Positions 1-9,098 of a stretch of DNA of 37,475 nucleotides are shown here, in pieces; position 1 is the first letter of the stretch; each line of letters opens with the position of its first letter. A program made the position numbers and the translations under genes. The DNA comes from Microcaldota archaeon (GTDB lineage Archaea; Micrarchaeota; Micrarchaeia; Micrarchaeales; CABMGC01). The stretch lies in assembly GCA_021817505.1 (NCBI GenBank), contig JAKAUU010000031.1, positions 1 through 37,475 of the forward strand, in the 5' to 3' direction. The notes below the pieces were generated by a model, which searched no databases, was not told where the DNA came from, and was given only the letters and a program-made list of their open reading frames with translations.

Positions 1-780
1 GGCGATCCGGTATCGAGGCATGCTGCACAATTCCTTATCAGGGAGTATGGCATTGATGAACGGAACAATAGGCAGATGCTTGGGGATGTAGAGCTGCTGA
101 AGCTTGATGGCAGGCCCATAGACGCAAACTATATAGACGCAAGGGCTTATTCCGCCATACTTTTTATGAGCAGGCACAGCAGCGCGGCAGGAGTGACCTC
201 CTTCACAGCGCATTCGCTTGGAAACTGGGGCTCTGATGCACGCCTTGGAGGCATGCCAAAAGCCCTTTCAGTATCCTCTCCGCTGCTTATGCTCTCTTCC
301 ATAAAGAAGCTGCGTGCTAATGCACAGGCAGATGTCGGCGTTGTCTTTGAAGCGACGCACCATGGGCCCTTCCTTAATACGCCGTCTGCATTCATCGAGT
401 TCGGGGGTAGCGAAGCTGCCATTAATGAACTGAAGCCTGCCGAAGAGCTGGGAAGGGCTGCGATCGATTCAGTTGCTGCGGTATCTGAAGGAAGTGTCGA
501 ATGCTCAAAGGTAGCCATAGGCATAGGCGGCAACCATTATCCATCAAAGTTCACAAAACTAGCTATTGAAAAGGAGTATGCATTCGGGCACATAATGCCG
601 AGCCATTCTTTTATAAAAGATGGCACCTCATGGAATACAGAGATGATCGGAGAGGCCTTTTCCAGGAGCGACCTTGAGACGGAACTTGCAGTCATAGAGT
701 GGAAGAGCATGGGCTCCGAATTGCGCACATCAGTCATTAATAAGCTTGACGAGCTGGGGATCGATTATGAAAGAGTATAA
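1..780 (+). CDS. dtdA: D-aminoacyl-tRNA deacylase, DtdA/GEK1 family (5' partial; frame open to window start)
   Basis: Frame 1 is open from base 1 (GDPVSRHAAQFLIREYGIDE...). Family-like motifs: HSLGNWGSDARLGG, FEATHHGPFLNTPSAFIEFGGSE, GIGGNHYPSKFT, FGHIMPSHSF. Confidence 0.88.
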   Translation, partial: GDPVSRHAAQFLIREYGIDERNNRQMLGDVELLKLDGRPIDANYIDARAYSAILFMSRHSSAAGVTSFTAHSLGNWGSDARLGGMPKALSVSSPLLMLSSIKKLRANAQADVGVVFEATHHGPFLNTPSAFIEFGGSEAAINELKPAEELGRAAIDSVAAVSEGSVECSKVAIGIGGNHYPSKFTKLAIEKEYAFGHIMPSHSFIKDGTSWNTEMIGEAFSRSDLETELAVIEWKSMGSELRTSVINKLDELGIDYERV

Positions 781-2743
781 GGCGGCTGTGTTCATTATAG
801 GCGTGATGCTTCTTATCTGCAGTGTAAACGCACAGTATTGGTTCCAGTACGGGGCTACAGGGGATCAGGCGGTGTACCAGAATACAGGCGCAGCTGTCAG
901 CATCCAGACTATTTACCAGCCGTACGTTAACAGCGGCTCCTTGGGATTCTGGACCGGGGAGAATCTTGCTAACGGGGCTTTCTTGCAGATCGGATATGTC
1001 ATAGAGAACCAGTCAGGTGAATATCCCGATTACTGCAATCAGTACAATTGCACCTCTTCTGAATACATTAAAAGGGGCAATGCGGAATGGTTCTATGAAT
1101 ACTTCCTCCCTAATTCGAACTCCAGCGGATTTACAGGTGCCATAGGGCCTGATGGATCCGCAGGGACCAACGGCACTTTTAACAGATACTCTTTCTATTA
1201 TTCCGGAGGAGAGTGGCACTTCCTTTTTAATGGCAATGTGATCGGGAGCGTAAACCTTGGCACGGGATCTTCAGGCAACAATGCGCCTGTTGCTTTCGGA
1301 GAGGTAGCCAACACCACGAGTGCAAACATAAAGATACTGCCGGTTATATTCTCAAACCTGTCGTTTTACAATTCTGCAGGGGCGGTGCACCCCGTGCCGC
1401 ACGGTTATTCTTACATAGGTTATGGAGTAGGCAGCGAAAAGGCTTTGCAGAATCCGTACGGGGTGAAGGAGCTTTCCCCCAGGATAAATTACTTTGAGGT
1501 TGGTTCCGGGCTTCCGCAGAATAGCAACGGCTATCAGCTGTGGAGCTTTGGGTACCGTCTAAGCGTGGTATCCGGGTACGGGAACGCTAACTATAGCTCA
1601 GAATACCAGGCATACTCTGCACAGTCGATATCAGAGCCTAAATACGTATACATAAACGGCAGAACCAGGGAGGCTTTCCAAGGATGGGCAGGCACCGGGG
1701 CAGGAAGCTATTCCGGGCCTGATAATTCCACGTTTATATCGATTGCAGGCAATATAACCGAACGTGCGGAGTGGAAGACGCAATACCTGATAAATATAAA
1801 TTCCACCCACGGGGCGGTTTCAGGGACAGGATGGTACGATTCGGGTAGTGCGGTGCATTATTCCGCTGAAAATTATACGGAGTATTACAACAGGACCGTA
1901 AGATATGTTTTCGCAGGATGGTCTAACGGAAACAAAAATCTTTCCGGACTGCTCTTTGCAGACTCTCCCGGCAATATAACGGCAATTTTCAACGAGGAGT
2001 ATTATGTCAACGCAAGCTCTAAATACGGCAGGGTTGAAGGAGTCGGCTGGTATGTGAACGGAACCGACGCTGCGCTTACCATCAGCAATTATACAATAGA
2101 CAAATCAAAGTTTGCGCGGATCTCCTTCTATCAGTGGAGCAACGGATCTTCCAAGCCCAACCTGAGCTTCACTGTAGAGGGGCCGGTCAGCCTGAATGCG
2201 CTATTCATGAATCAGTATCTTGCGAAATTCGATGCGATGGATGCTTATGGGAATAGGGTATTTCCATCGGAGATATACATAGACGGACAGCCTTATGGAA
2301 GGAACGTGTTCCTCTTCCCCAACCAGAGCTATAATGTAACCAGTGTCTACTACGACGGCATGCAGATAGCGCTGGATCAGAGGGTAAGCCTGTCTGGCAA
2401 TGGTACGATATTCCTGAACCTGCCGCTTTATGACGTTAATGCCACATTCACGGATCTTTTCGGCAATCCGGTAAATCCATATGTATACGCCAGCTTTGCA
2501 AATGGCACATCGTCAAACCTGCAAAGCGAGTATGGAAGGATAAGTTTCGTGGACCTGCCTTACGGAAAGGTAAACATAAGCGCCACTTATTCCGGGATAA
2601 CCGAATATGCTTCCGCGTCGATGGGAAGTGGCGTAAGGATGCTCTTCTTCTCGCCGTATGACATTGCCGTTCTTGTGGCGATAGTGGCTGTTGCGTTTGT
2701 AATATACTTCATTTCAAGATCAAGGCTCCATAGGAAGAGGTAA
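767..2743 (+). CDS. Secreted/cell-surface protein with tandem InlB-B-like repeats and C-terminal TM anchor
   Basis: Signal peptide MKEYKAAVFIIGVMLLICSVNA from ATG 767 (overlaps dtdA stop), two related GxVxGxGWYxxG...FxxWSNG repeats, C-terminal TM IAVLVAIVAVAFVIYFISRSRLHRKR. Confidence 0.8.
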   Translation: MKEYKAAVFIIGVMLLICSVNAQYWFQYGATGDQAVYQNTGAAVSIQTIYQPYVNSGSLGFWTGENLANGAFLQIGYVIENQSGEYPDYCNQYNCTSSEYIKRGNAEWFYEYFLPNSNSSGFTGAIGPDGSAGTNGTFNRYSFYYSGGEWHFLFNGNVIGSVNLGTGSSGNNAPVAFGEVANTTSANIKILPVIFSNLSFYNSAGAVHPVPHGYSYIGYGVGSEKALQNPYGVKELSPRINYFEVGSGLPQNSNGYQLWSFGYRLSVVSGYGNANYSSEYQAYSAQSISEPKYVYINGRTREAFQGWAGTGAGSYSGPDNSTFISIAGNITERAEWKTQYLININSTHGAVSGTGWYDSGSAVHYSAENYTEYYNRTVRYVFAGWSNGNKNLSGLLFADSPGNITAIFNEEYYVNASSKYGRVEGVGWYVNGTDAALTISNYTIDKSKFARISFYQWSNGSSKPNLSFTVEGPVSLNALFMNQYLAKFDAMDAYGNRVFPSEIYIDGQPYGRNVFLFPNQSYNVTSVYYDGMQIALDQRVSLSGNGTIFLNLPLYDVNATFTDLFGNPVNPYVYASFANGTSSNLQSEYGRISFVDLPYGKVNISATYSGITEYASASMGSGVRMLFFSPYDIAVLVAIVAVAFVIYFISRSRLHRKR

Positions 2744-2781
2744 AAGATTATAATTACTCTGTAGGATTAGATAGTGGTAAT

Positions 2782-3303
2782 ATGCGCGTAGTGATGCTTA
2801 TTCCTCCGAAGGACTTCAGGGACGAATCCGTATCTAGCTTGAAGAACATGCTTGAGAAGTGGGGAATAGAGGTGGTTCTTGCAAGCTACTCGAAAAAGGA
2901 GTGCGTCGGTTCCCATGGGGCCGTCTACAGCAAGTTTCTTAATGCAGGGCACATAAAGAGCGCAGACTATGATGCCATAATACTTATAGACGGGGCAGGG
3001 ATCGAATCGTATAAGCTTTACGATTTCAGGCCGCTTCTCGAGACGGTTTCCTCATTCGCAAATACCGGCAAGATGATAGTGGGCATAAACAATGGAATAA
3101 AGATAATGGCGCGTGCGAATGTAGTTTCCGATATAAGGGTGGCTGCCCCGAATAACCAAGCCATAAAGGATATGATAAGGCTTTATCACGGCAAGCTCTC
3201 TGAGAATTATCTTGAGGATCAAAGGAACATAGTAACGCTTAGCGACCCTGAAAGGATAGACAGGCTATCAGATCTGCTTCTGCACAGGCTGGGGGCAAAA
3301 TAG
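2782..3303 (+). CDS. DJ-1/PfpI-like (class I glutamine amidotransferase-like fold) protein lacking the catalytic Cys
   Basis: MRVVMLIPPKDFRDES...ADYDAIILIDGAG...GKMIVGINNGIKIMARA pattern; the nucleophile elbow reads GINNG instead of (A/G)ICxG. Confidence 0.65.
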   Translation: MRVVMLIPPKDFRDESVSSLKNMLEKWGIEVVLASYSKKECVGSHGAVYSKFLNAGHIKSADYDAIILIDGAGIESYKLYDFRPLLETVSSFANTGKMIVGINNGIKIMARANVVSDIRVAAPNNQAIKDMIRLYHGKLSENYLEDQRNIVTLSDPERIDRLSDLLLHRLGAK

Positions 3304-3310
3304 GCATTCC

Positions 3311-3619
3311 TCATTTGTAGAATATGTGCCGCTCTGCGCCGCATGCACACGTATATGAGATATAACCCTTTTCCGATACCACTCTGACCTTTGCATTTAT
3401 GCCTGGGACAAGCGGATTGTGGCATGAACGGCATATGTAAAGACGCACATTATCTGGAATTTTTATCCTGTAGTGAGAGCTTATCTCTTCCGCTATGCGG
3501 ATATATCGGCTGCCCAGGCCGTTCATCGGCGATTTTGGATTAAGGGACTCCTTTGCAAGATCGAAGAGCCTCGTTATCCTGTACTGCGCAACCTCCTGCT
3601 GCACCTTGTTCCCCTTCAA
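3311..3619 (-). CDS. rnp4: RNase P protein component 4 (Rpp21/Rpr2 family)
   Basis: RLFDLAKES...SRYIRIAEEISSHYRIKIPDNVRLYICRSCHNPLVPGINAKVRV...TCACGAERHIFY with CxxC...CxC zinc ribbon. TTG 3619 is preceded by GGAGGAG; the ORF track starts at TTG 3667. Confidence 0.85.
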   Translation of the reverse strand: MKGNKVQQEVAQYRITRLFDLAKESLNPKSPMNGLGSRYIRIAEEISSHYRIKIPDNVRLYICRSCHNPLVPGINAKVRVVSEKGYISYTCACGAERHIFYK

Positions 3620-3623
3620 GATA

Positions 3624-4331
3624 TCAACCCGCTTTTCTCCTCCTGAGAATGGCGTATGCGGCGCCAAGCAGCCCTATGATTATGATGATCAGGAGAGCGT
3701 ACCCTATCGGGCTGCTTTGCTGTTCCGATGTGCCCGTAGTGTTGGAGATTGTCGTCGTATTTAGATAGGTGGTTGTATTGATGGCCGGAGGTATCGAAGT
3801 TGTGAAATTCTGGACTGAGGTGGTTTTCTGGGTGATGGGAGCAGTAGTTATCGAGGTGCTGTTTGGATTGCTGACATTATTCATGGCGCGCTCTATCCCT
3901 AGATAATCGCCGTATAACGTCCTGTTGAGTATTGTCAGGTTGACTATCTCTGTAAAATTGGTGGGATTGCCTCCTATCGCGCGAAGGTACAGCCTGTACA
4001 TGTTCGAGGGAGTATGTATGGTTGGGGATACGCGTATATAACCGACAAACGGAGGGTATCCGCTGTTGTTCACCATCTGTATGCTTAGGTTATATTTTGA
4101 GAAAGAGCTTTGGTTCAGCAGTTCTAGAGTGGTATAGCTGCTTATGTTTGATAGTGGAAAGACCACAAAGCTGATGTTCCCGCTCTGATAATTGGGCATT
4201 ACATCCGTGATGTTAATTATGATTGTCGAGTATCCGGTAGCATTTTGATTGGTTGAATTTGTATTGGCAGCATAAGATGTTGATATTAATGCAAAAACAA
4301 GCAACGTAAATGCATATGTATAAATGCGCAT
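3624..4331 (-). CDS. Secreted, sequon-rich, membrane-anchored surface protein
   Basis: N-terminal signal MRIYTYAFTLLVFALISTSYA, Thr/Asn-rich stalk with many N-x-S/T motifs, C-terminal TM SPIGYALLIIIIIGLLGAAYAILRRRKAG. Confidence 0.7.
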   Translation of the reverse strand: MRIYTYAFTLLVFALISTSYAANTNSTNQNATGYSTIIINITDVMPNYQSGNISFVVFPLSNISSYTTLELLNQSSFSKYNLSIQMVNNSGYPPFVGYIRVSPTIHTPSNMYRLYLRAIGGNPTNFTEIVNLTILNRTLYGDYLGIERAMNNVSNPNSTSITTAPITQKTTSVQNFTTSIPPAINTTTYLNTTTISNTTGTSEQQSSPIGYALLIIIIIGLLGAAYAILRRRKAG

Positions 4332-4379
4332 ATTACCAGATAGAGATTAGAATCCCTATTTTAAATAAGTATATGCTTG

Positions 4380-5504
4380 CTAGAAAAATCCGAACTTCTT
4401 CTTGGACGTGCCTTTGTGCTCTTCTCCAAGTTCCTTTAGCTTTTCAATAAGGTCCTTCTCGTCTTTGGATAGGTCCTTTGGTATCGATATGTTTATGCTT
4501 ATGATCTCATCTCCGATTGCACTGCCGTTAAATCTCTTTATTCCTTCATCCCTTAGGAATATGCGCTTCCCGGCCTGCGTGCCCCCTTCAATCTCTATCT
4601 CTTTTGTGCCATGAAGAAGCGTAGGGACCGTTATGCCGCCTCCCAGTATTGCAGTGTAGTAGGGGACTGAGACCTCTGCAAGTATATTGTCCCCATTCCT
4701 TTTGAATAGATGATGCTTCAGCTCGCGTATCTCTATGTACAGATCGCCATTGCCGTCCTTGCCGAAGTCGCCCATTCCTTCCAGCCTAAGGCGCATGCCA
4801 TCAGTAACCCCTGCAGGGATACTGACCTCAACATTCTCTGATGCGACTATTCCACCCTTTCCTGAACAGGTTCTGCACTGCTTGTCATAGTAGGTGCCTG
4901 CGCCGCCGCATGCTTCGCAGGTCGTGACCGTGTTTATGCTCCCGAACATTGAACGCTGCTGCTTTGAGACGTACCCTACTCCTTTGCATTTGGGGCACTT
5001 TGCAGGTTTTGATCCTGGTTCGCCGCCGGAGCCTGAGCATCGCGAGCACGCCTTAAGATGCTTTATGGTTATCTTCTTCTTTGTTCCTCTGGCTATCTCA
5101 TCCAATGAGAGATCCATCCTGTAAAGTATGCTCTGGCCGACATTCCTCTTCTGTGCCTGCCCGCCGAAGAAGCTGCCGAACAGGTCTTCCGAGCCGAAGC
5201 CTCCGAAGTTGACGTTGAATCCGATGTCCCTGAAGATATCCTCGAAGTTGACCCCTCTGAAGATATCCTCCTGGGAGTACTGCCTGTTGAACATGTCTGG
5301 CCCGTATGTATCGTACTGTTTGCGTTTTTCCTCGTTCCCAAGTACGGCATATGCCTCGTTTATCTCCTGCATCTTCGTCTTGGCTTCATCGCTCTTATTC
5401 ACATCGGGATGGTACTTCAGGACGAGCTTCCTGTAGGCTTCCTTGATCTGGGCTTGGCTAGTTCCCTTGGCTACTCCCAGAATACCATAGTAGTCTTTTG
5501 CCAT
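4380..5504 (-). CDS. dnaJ: Molecular chaperone DnaJ (type I, with zinc finger)
   Basis: J-domain AKDYYGILGVAKGTSQAQIKEAYRKLVLKYHPDVN; four CxxCxGxG-type motifs. Confidence 0.97.
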   Translation of the reverse strand: MAKDYYGILGVAKGTSQAQIKEAYRKLVLKYHPDVNKSDEAKTKMQEINEAYAVLGNEEKRKQYDTYGPDMFNRQYSQEDIFRGVNFEDIFRDIGFNVNFGGFGSEDLFGSFFGGQAQKRNVGQSILYRMDLSLDEIARGTKKKITIKHLKACSRCSGSGGEPGSKPAKCPKCKGVGYVSKQQRSMFGSINTVTTCEACGGAGTYYDKQCRTCSGKGGIVASENVEVSIPAGVTDGMRLRLEGMGDFGKDGNGDLYIEIRELKHHLFKRNGDNILAEVSVPYYTAILGGGITVPTLLHGTKEIEIEGGTQAGKRIFLRDEGIKRFNGSAIGDEIISINISIPKDLSKDEKDLIEKLKELGEEHKGTSKKKFGFF

Positions 5505-5513
5505 GGTGCTACC

Positions 5514-7373
5514 TTATTTCTGCACTTTGAAATCGGCATCTACGCTTCCGTCTGATCCGCTGCCCTGACCGTCTTCGGAACCAGGACCTGGGGGAGCTGG
5601 CCCAGGATCTCCCTGTTCGCCTTGGCCGTACATGCTGCCTCCGACCTTCTGCAGCTCCTCCCTGAGCTTGTCCAGGTTGTCCCTCATGCCTTGGTAATCC
5701 TCAGCCTTTATGGATTTGTCCAGGTCATCCCTTATGCCGGTTATGCTTCCTGCAACATCCGCAGGTATCTTGTCCTTGTAGTCCTTAAGGGTCCTGTCCG
5801 TAGTGTACAATACCGACTCGGCATCATTCTTGAGCTGGACCTTTTCCAGAAGCTCCTTGTCCTGCTCCGCGTTGGATTCGGCTTCCTTTATCTTCCTGTC
5901 TATCTCATCCCTGTTCATCTTGTTCGGAGCCATTACCTGCAGGCTCTGCTCCTTGCCGGTTGCTTTGTCCTTCGCATGCACATGCAGTATGCCGTTCGCA
6001 TCTATGTCGAAGGTAACCTCTATCTGAGGCACTCCCCTTCTTGCAGGAGGAAGCCCGGTTAGCTCAAACCTTCCGAGTTCGATGTTGTCCTTTGCGAGAC
6101 CTCTCTCGCCCTGCAGTATGTGTATATCGACCGTCGGCTGGTTATCATCAGCCGTCGTAAATATCTGGGATCTCTTTACAGGTACGGTCGTATTCCTGTC
6201 GATTATCCTTGTCATTATCCCTCCCATCGTCTCCAGGCCGAGAGAGAGTGGAGTGACATCAAGGAGAACTACGTCCTTTACCTCTCCGGTTAGGACGCCT
6301 GCCTGTACCGCTGCGCCGAATGCCACTGCTTCCATAGGGTCTACCCCCCTTTCGATCTTCTTGCCGAGAAGCTGCTCTATGTACCTCTGTACTATCGGCA
6401 TTCTTGTCGGGCCTCCTACAAGAATGACCTTGTCTATGTCCTTAGGCTCAAGCTTGGCATCCTTCAGTGCCTGCATGACAGGTTTTGTAGTCTTTTCCAC
6501 TATCGGTATGACTATCTCCTCCAGTTTTGCCCTGCTCATCTGGTATGAGAAGTTGACAGGGGAGTTATTGGCACCCATGGCTAGGAAAGGCAGGTTTATG
6601 TCTGTTGACAGGGTTGTCGAAAGCTCTATCTTGGCGCGTTCACCGGCCTCTCTTACTCTCTGCACAGCCTGCTTGTCCTTCGATACATCAACGCCTGCGC
6701 TCTTCTTTATCTCTGCAAGAAGGAAATCGACAAGAGAGTTGTCCATATCGGTACCTCCCAGATGGGTATCGCCGCTTGTAGACTTAACCTCGAATACACC
6801 TCCGCCGAATTCCATTATTGTTACGTCAAGGGTACCTCCTCCGAAGTCGTATACGAGAACCTTTGCCTCCTTTGTGCCTTTATCTATCCCGTATGCAAGC
6901 GATGCTGCAGTAGGTTCGTTGACCAGTCTTACGACCTCTAGTCCTGCTATCTCCCCCGCATCCTTCGTTGCCTGCCGCTGGTTGTCGTCGAAGTATGCAG
7001 GCACGGTTATTACTGCCTTTGTTACCTCCTCTCCGAGGAAGGCTTCGGCATCCTTTTTTATCTTCTGCAGGAGCGCTGCGGAGAGTTCCTGGGGAGAGTA
7101 TTTCTTTCCAAATATCTCATACTTGAAATCAGTTCCCATCTTCCTCTTGAAAGTGGCAACGGTGCCTTCCGGATTAGCTACTGCCTGCCTCCTTGCAGGT
7201 TCGCCCACAAGCCTCTGGCCGTCCTTTGTGAATGCAACGTAGCTGGGAAATGACTTTCCATAAAGCGAAGTTCCTTCTGCACTTGGTATCAGAACCGGCC
7301 TGCCTCCTTCCAATACTGCTGCTGCGCTGTTGCTTGTTCCAAGATCTATTCCAATAATTTTCATTTTATTCAC
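5514..7373 (-). CDS. dnaK: Molecular chaperone DnaK (Hsp70)
   Basis: [53 protein letters not shown], complete substrate-binding domain and Gly-rich C-terminus. Confidence 0.98.
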   Translation of the reverse strand: MNKMKIIGIDLGTSNSAAAVLEGGRPVLIPSAEGTSLYGKSFPSYVAFTKDGQRLVGEPARRQAVANPEGTVATFKRKMGTDFKYEIFGKKYSPQELSAALLQKIKKDAEAFLGEEVTKAVITVPAYFDDNQRQATKDAGEIAGLEVVRLVNEPTAASLAYGIDKGTKEAKVLVYDFGGGTLDVTIMEFGGGVFEVKSTSGDTHLGGTDMDNSLVDFLLAEIKKSAGVDVSKDKQAVQRVREAGERAKIELSTTLSTDINLPFLAMGANNSPVNFSYQMSRAKLEEIVIPIVEKTTKPVMQALKDAKLEPKDIDKVILVGGPTRMPIVQRYIEQLLGKKIERGVDPMEAVAFGAAVQAGVLTGEVKDVVLLDVTPLSLGLETMGGIMTRIIDRNTTVPVKRSQIFTTADDNQPTVDIHILQGERGLAKDNIELGRFELTGLPPARRGVPQIEVTFDIDANGILHVHAKDKATGKEQSLQVMAPNKMNRDEIDRKIKEAESNAEQDKELLEKVQLKNDAESVLYTTDRTLKDYKDKIPADVAGSITGIRDDLDKSIKAEDYQGMRDNLDKLREELQKVGGSMYGQGEQGDPGPAPPGPGSEDGQGSGSDGSVDADFKVQK

Positions 7374-7920
7374 CTTTTTCTTCTTTGTTTTCCGTGCTTT
7401 CTTCTGGATTTATTTTTTCATCATGCTTTTTCTTTGCTATTATGACTGATGCGGGCCTTAGCATTATGTCTTTGAATTTGTAGCCGTTCCTTATCACTCC
7501 CAATACCGTCCCTTCTTCCTTGTCGCTTTCTTCGGCAAGTACTATCTCGTGTTTGTAAGGGTCATACCTTCCTGAAGAGTCTATCACCTGCAATCCTGCA
7601 GACTTCAGTATGCTGATCATGTTGGAATATATCAGACTTACGCCCTTTGCATGCTCCTGCTTAAGGTCCATCGTGCTTATCGCAAGCTCGAATTCATCTA
7701 TTACCGGCAGGAGCCTTGATATCATCTCCGCTTTGGCCTTGTCCGACGATGCGTTCAGGTCCTTTGCTATCCTCTTCTTGTAATTGTCAAATTCTGCGGT
7801 CAGCCTGAGGATGCGCTCCTTGAGCTCAGCTATCTCTTTCTCCGAAGCGACTTGTTCTTTTCCAGCTTCCGCTTCAGGTTCATTCTTTTCTTCTTTCTCT
7901 CCATTTTCTGTATCCTGCAT
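7366..7920 (-). CDS. grpE: Nucleotide exchange factor GrpE
   Basis: [15 protein letters not shown]...[12 protein letters not shown]...[47 protein letters not shown]. Start placed at MQDTENG; ORF track extends to 7959. Confidence 0.94.
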   Translation of the reverse strand: MQDTENGEKEEKNEPEAEAGKEQVASEKEIAELKERILRLTAEFDNYKKRIAKDLNASSDKAKAEMISRLLPVIDEFELAISTMDLKQEHAKGVSLIYSNMISILKSAGLQVIDSSGRYDPYKHEIVLAEESDKEEGTVLGVIRNGYKFKDIMLRPASVIIAKKKHDEKINPEESTENKEEKGE

Positions 7921-8326
7921 CTGAATTACCCTCGAATAAACTGTCCATTCGCTGTGCAAACTCCATCATACGCCCGAATTCCCTGTCAATCTCATTCTGC
8001 AGCTCCTCAAGAGTGCTCTCCATGTCCTCGGAACGCAGATAATACTTTCTTCCTCTGCGTATCACAAGACCTGAGTATATGAACCTGTTTAGATGATATA
8101 TGACAGTGCTCCTGGGAAGTTTGAGCTTTTGGTTTAGGACCTTGCTTGTGGTCCCGTCACCGTGCATGCTTGTCTGTATTATCTCCTTTAGCAGTACAGG
8201 CTCTATCTCGCTCTTCTCTCCTGAGAGGCCGAATACCCTGCAGAACCAATCTACCAGTTCGGCAGCGTCTCCTCTTTCTGATGGCTTGCCCACTGTCTTT
8301 ATTATTATCTTGTCTCCAGAGGACAT
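7880..8326 (-). CDS. Winged-helix/HTH transcriptional regulator heading the hsp70 operon
   Basis: HGDGTTSKVLNQKLKLPRSTVIYHLNRFIYSGLVIRRGRKYYLR is a wHTH signature with C-terminal helical tail. ATG 8326 (MSSGDK) sits about 25 nt from a TATA element. Confidence 0.75.
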   Translation of the reverse strand: MSSGDKIIIKTVGKPSERGDAAELVDWFCRVFGLSGEKSEIEPVLLKEIIQTSMHGDGTTSKVLNQKLKLPRSTVIYHLNRFIYSGLVIRRGRKYYLRSEDMESTLEELQNEIDREFGRMMEFAQRMDSLFEGNSDAGYRKWRERRKE

Positions 8327-8344
8327 GATGCTATTATGCACATG

Positions 8345-8356
8345 TAATATATAAAT
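8345..8356 (-). promoter_or_regulatory. TATA-like element of the HTH-grpE-dnaK-dnaJ operon
   Basis: Minus strand ATTTATATATTA about 25 nt upstream of ATG 8326; mirror copy at 8415-8426. Confidence 0.5.
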
Positions 8357-8414
8357 ATTTGCTTTTTTTGAATAATTAATTGAAATATTCCAACATTTAT
8401 TTGTAAATATTAGC

Positions 8415-8426
8415 ATTTATATATTA
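8415..8426 (+). promoter_or_regulatory. TATA-like element for acylphosphatase gene
   Basis: ATTTATATATTA about 30 nt upstream of ATG 8451. Confidence 0.5.
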
Positions 8427-8450
8427 TAAATACCATAAAGCACCGATTGG

Positions 8451-8741
8451 ATGAAGATCCTTTTGATAGTGCATGGAACGGTGCAGGGAGTAGGCTATAG
8501 ATGGCTTGTCAAAAGAGTCGCTTTCCGTAATAACGTGAACGGCAGCGTAAGGAACATGAAGGATGGCAGCGTTAGGATAATAGCAATAGCTGACAGCTCT
8601 TCATTGAAAATATTCGAGAAGGAGATATGTGTGGATATCAGAGGAGGACCATCAGTGATGCATGTGGAAAGATACGAAGAGCACTCTGAAATGTTTCCAG
8701 AGTGCCCGGAATATGAGAAATTCATCATAGAAAATGATTAG
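8451..8741 (+). CDS. acyP: Acylphosphatase
   Basis: VHGTVQGVGYRWLVKRVA and NGSVRNMKDGSVRIIA motifs. Confidence 0.92.
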   Translation: MKILLIVHGTVQGVGYRWLVKRVAFRNNVNGSVRNMKDGSVRIIAIADSSSLKIFEKEICVDIRGGPSVMHVERYEEHSEMFPECPEYEKFIIEND

Positions 8742-8778
8742 ATTACTAAGGGTTTTCTGCAGACCGCCGATTATGCTG

Positions 8779-8994
8779 TTATCCTATAAACAGCGGCTCT
8801 CCACCGTAGTTATCCGACTGGTCGTATATCGTGTTTTTTATCCTGCTTTTTGGATTGCTTTCGATGAATACTTGATTCTTATCACTCCTGAAGCTTTCCT
8901 TCAGGGAGTCTATCCCATATACCGGAGCGCCGATCCCAAGTGCCTCGGTCTTGTTGTTTGTCGCCTCTTTGGTTTTTGATCCCATATCAATCAC
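8779..8994 (-). CDS. Small hypothetical protein (start uncertain; ATG at 8985 possible)
   Basis: 71-aa ORF not shadowing a better gene; AT-rich TATA-like AAGTATAAATATC just upstream on the minus strand. Confidence 0.4.
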   Translation of the reverse strand: MIDMGSKTKEATNNKTEALGIGAPVYGIDSLKESFRSDKNQVFIESNPKSRIKNTIYDQSDNYGGEPLFIG

Positions 8995-9098
8995 ATTATA
9001 TTTGGGGTATTCTGATATTTATACTTTTTCTATAAACCACGCTGAGAAAAAGGAATATGTGGGCAGTTTTACCTGGACATAGCATTGGCGGATGTTTG

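Noticed and set aside
3495-3768. Plus-strand ORFs of 89 and 71 aa
   Set aside because: Antisense to rnp4 and the adjacent surface protein.
6082-7242. 386-aa plus-strand ORF opposite dnaK
   Set aside because: Antisense shadow of the strongly conserved dnaK coding sequence; the product is low-complexity Ser/Thr-rich with no recognisable domain.
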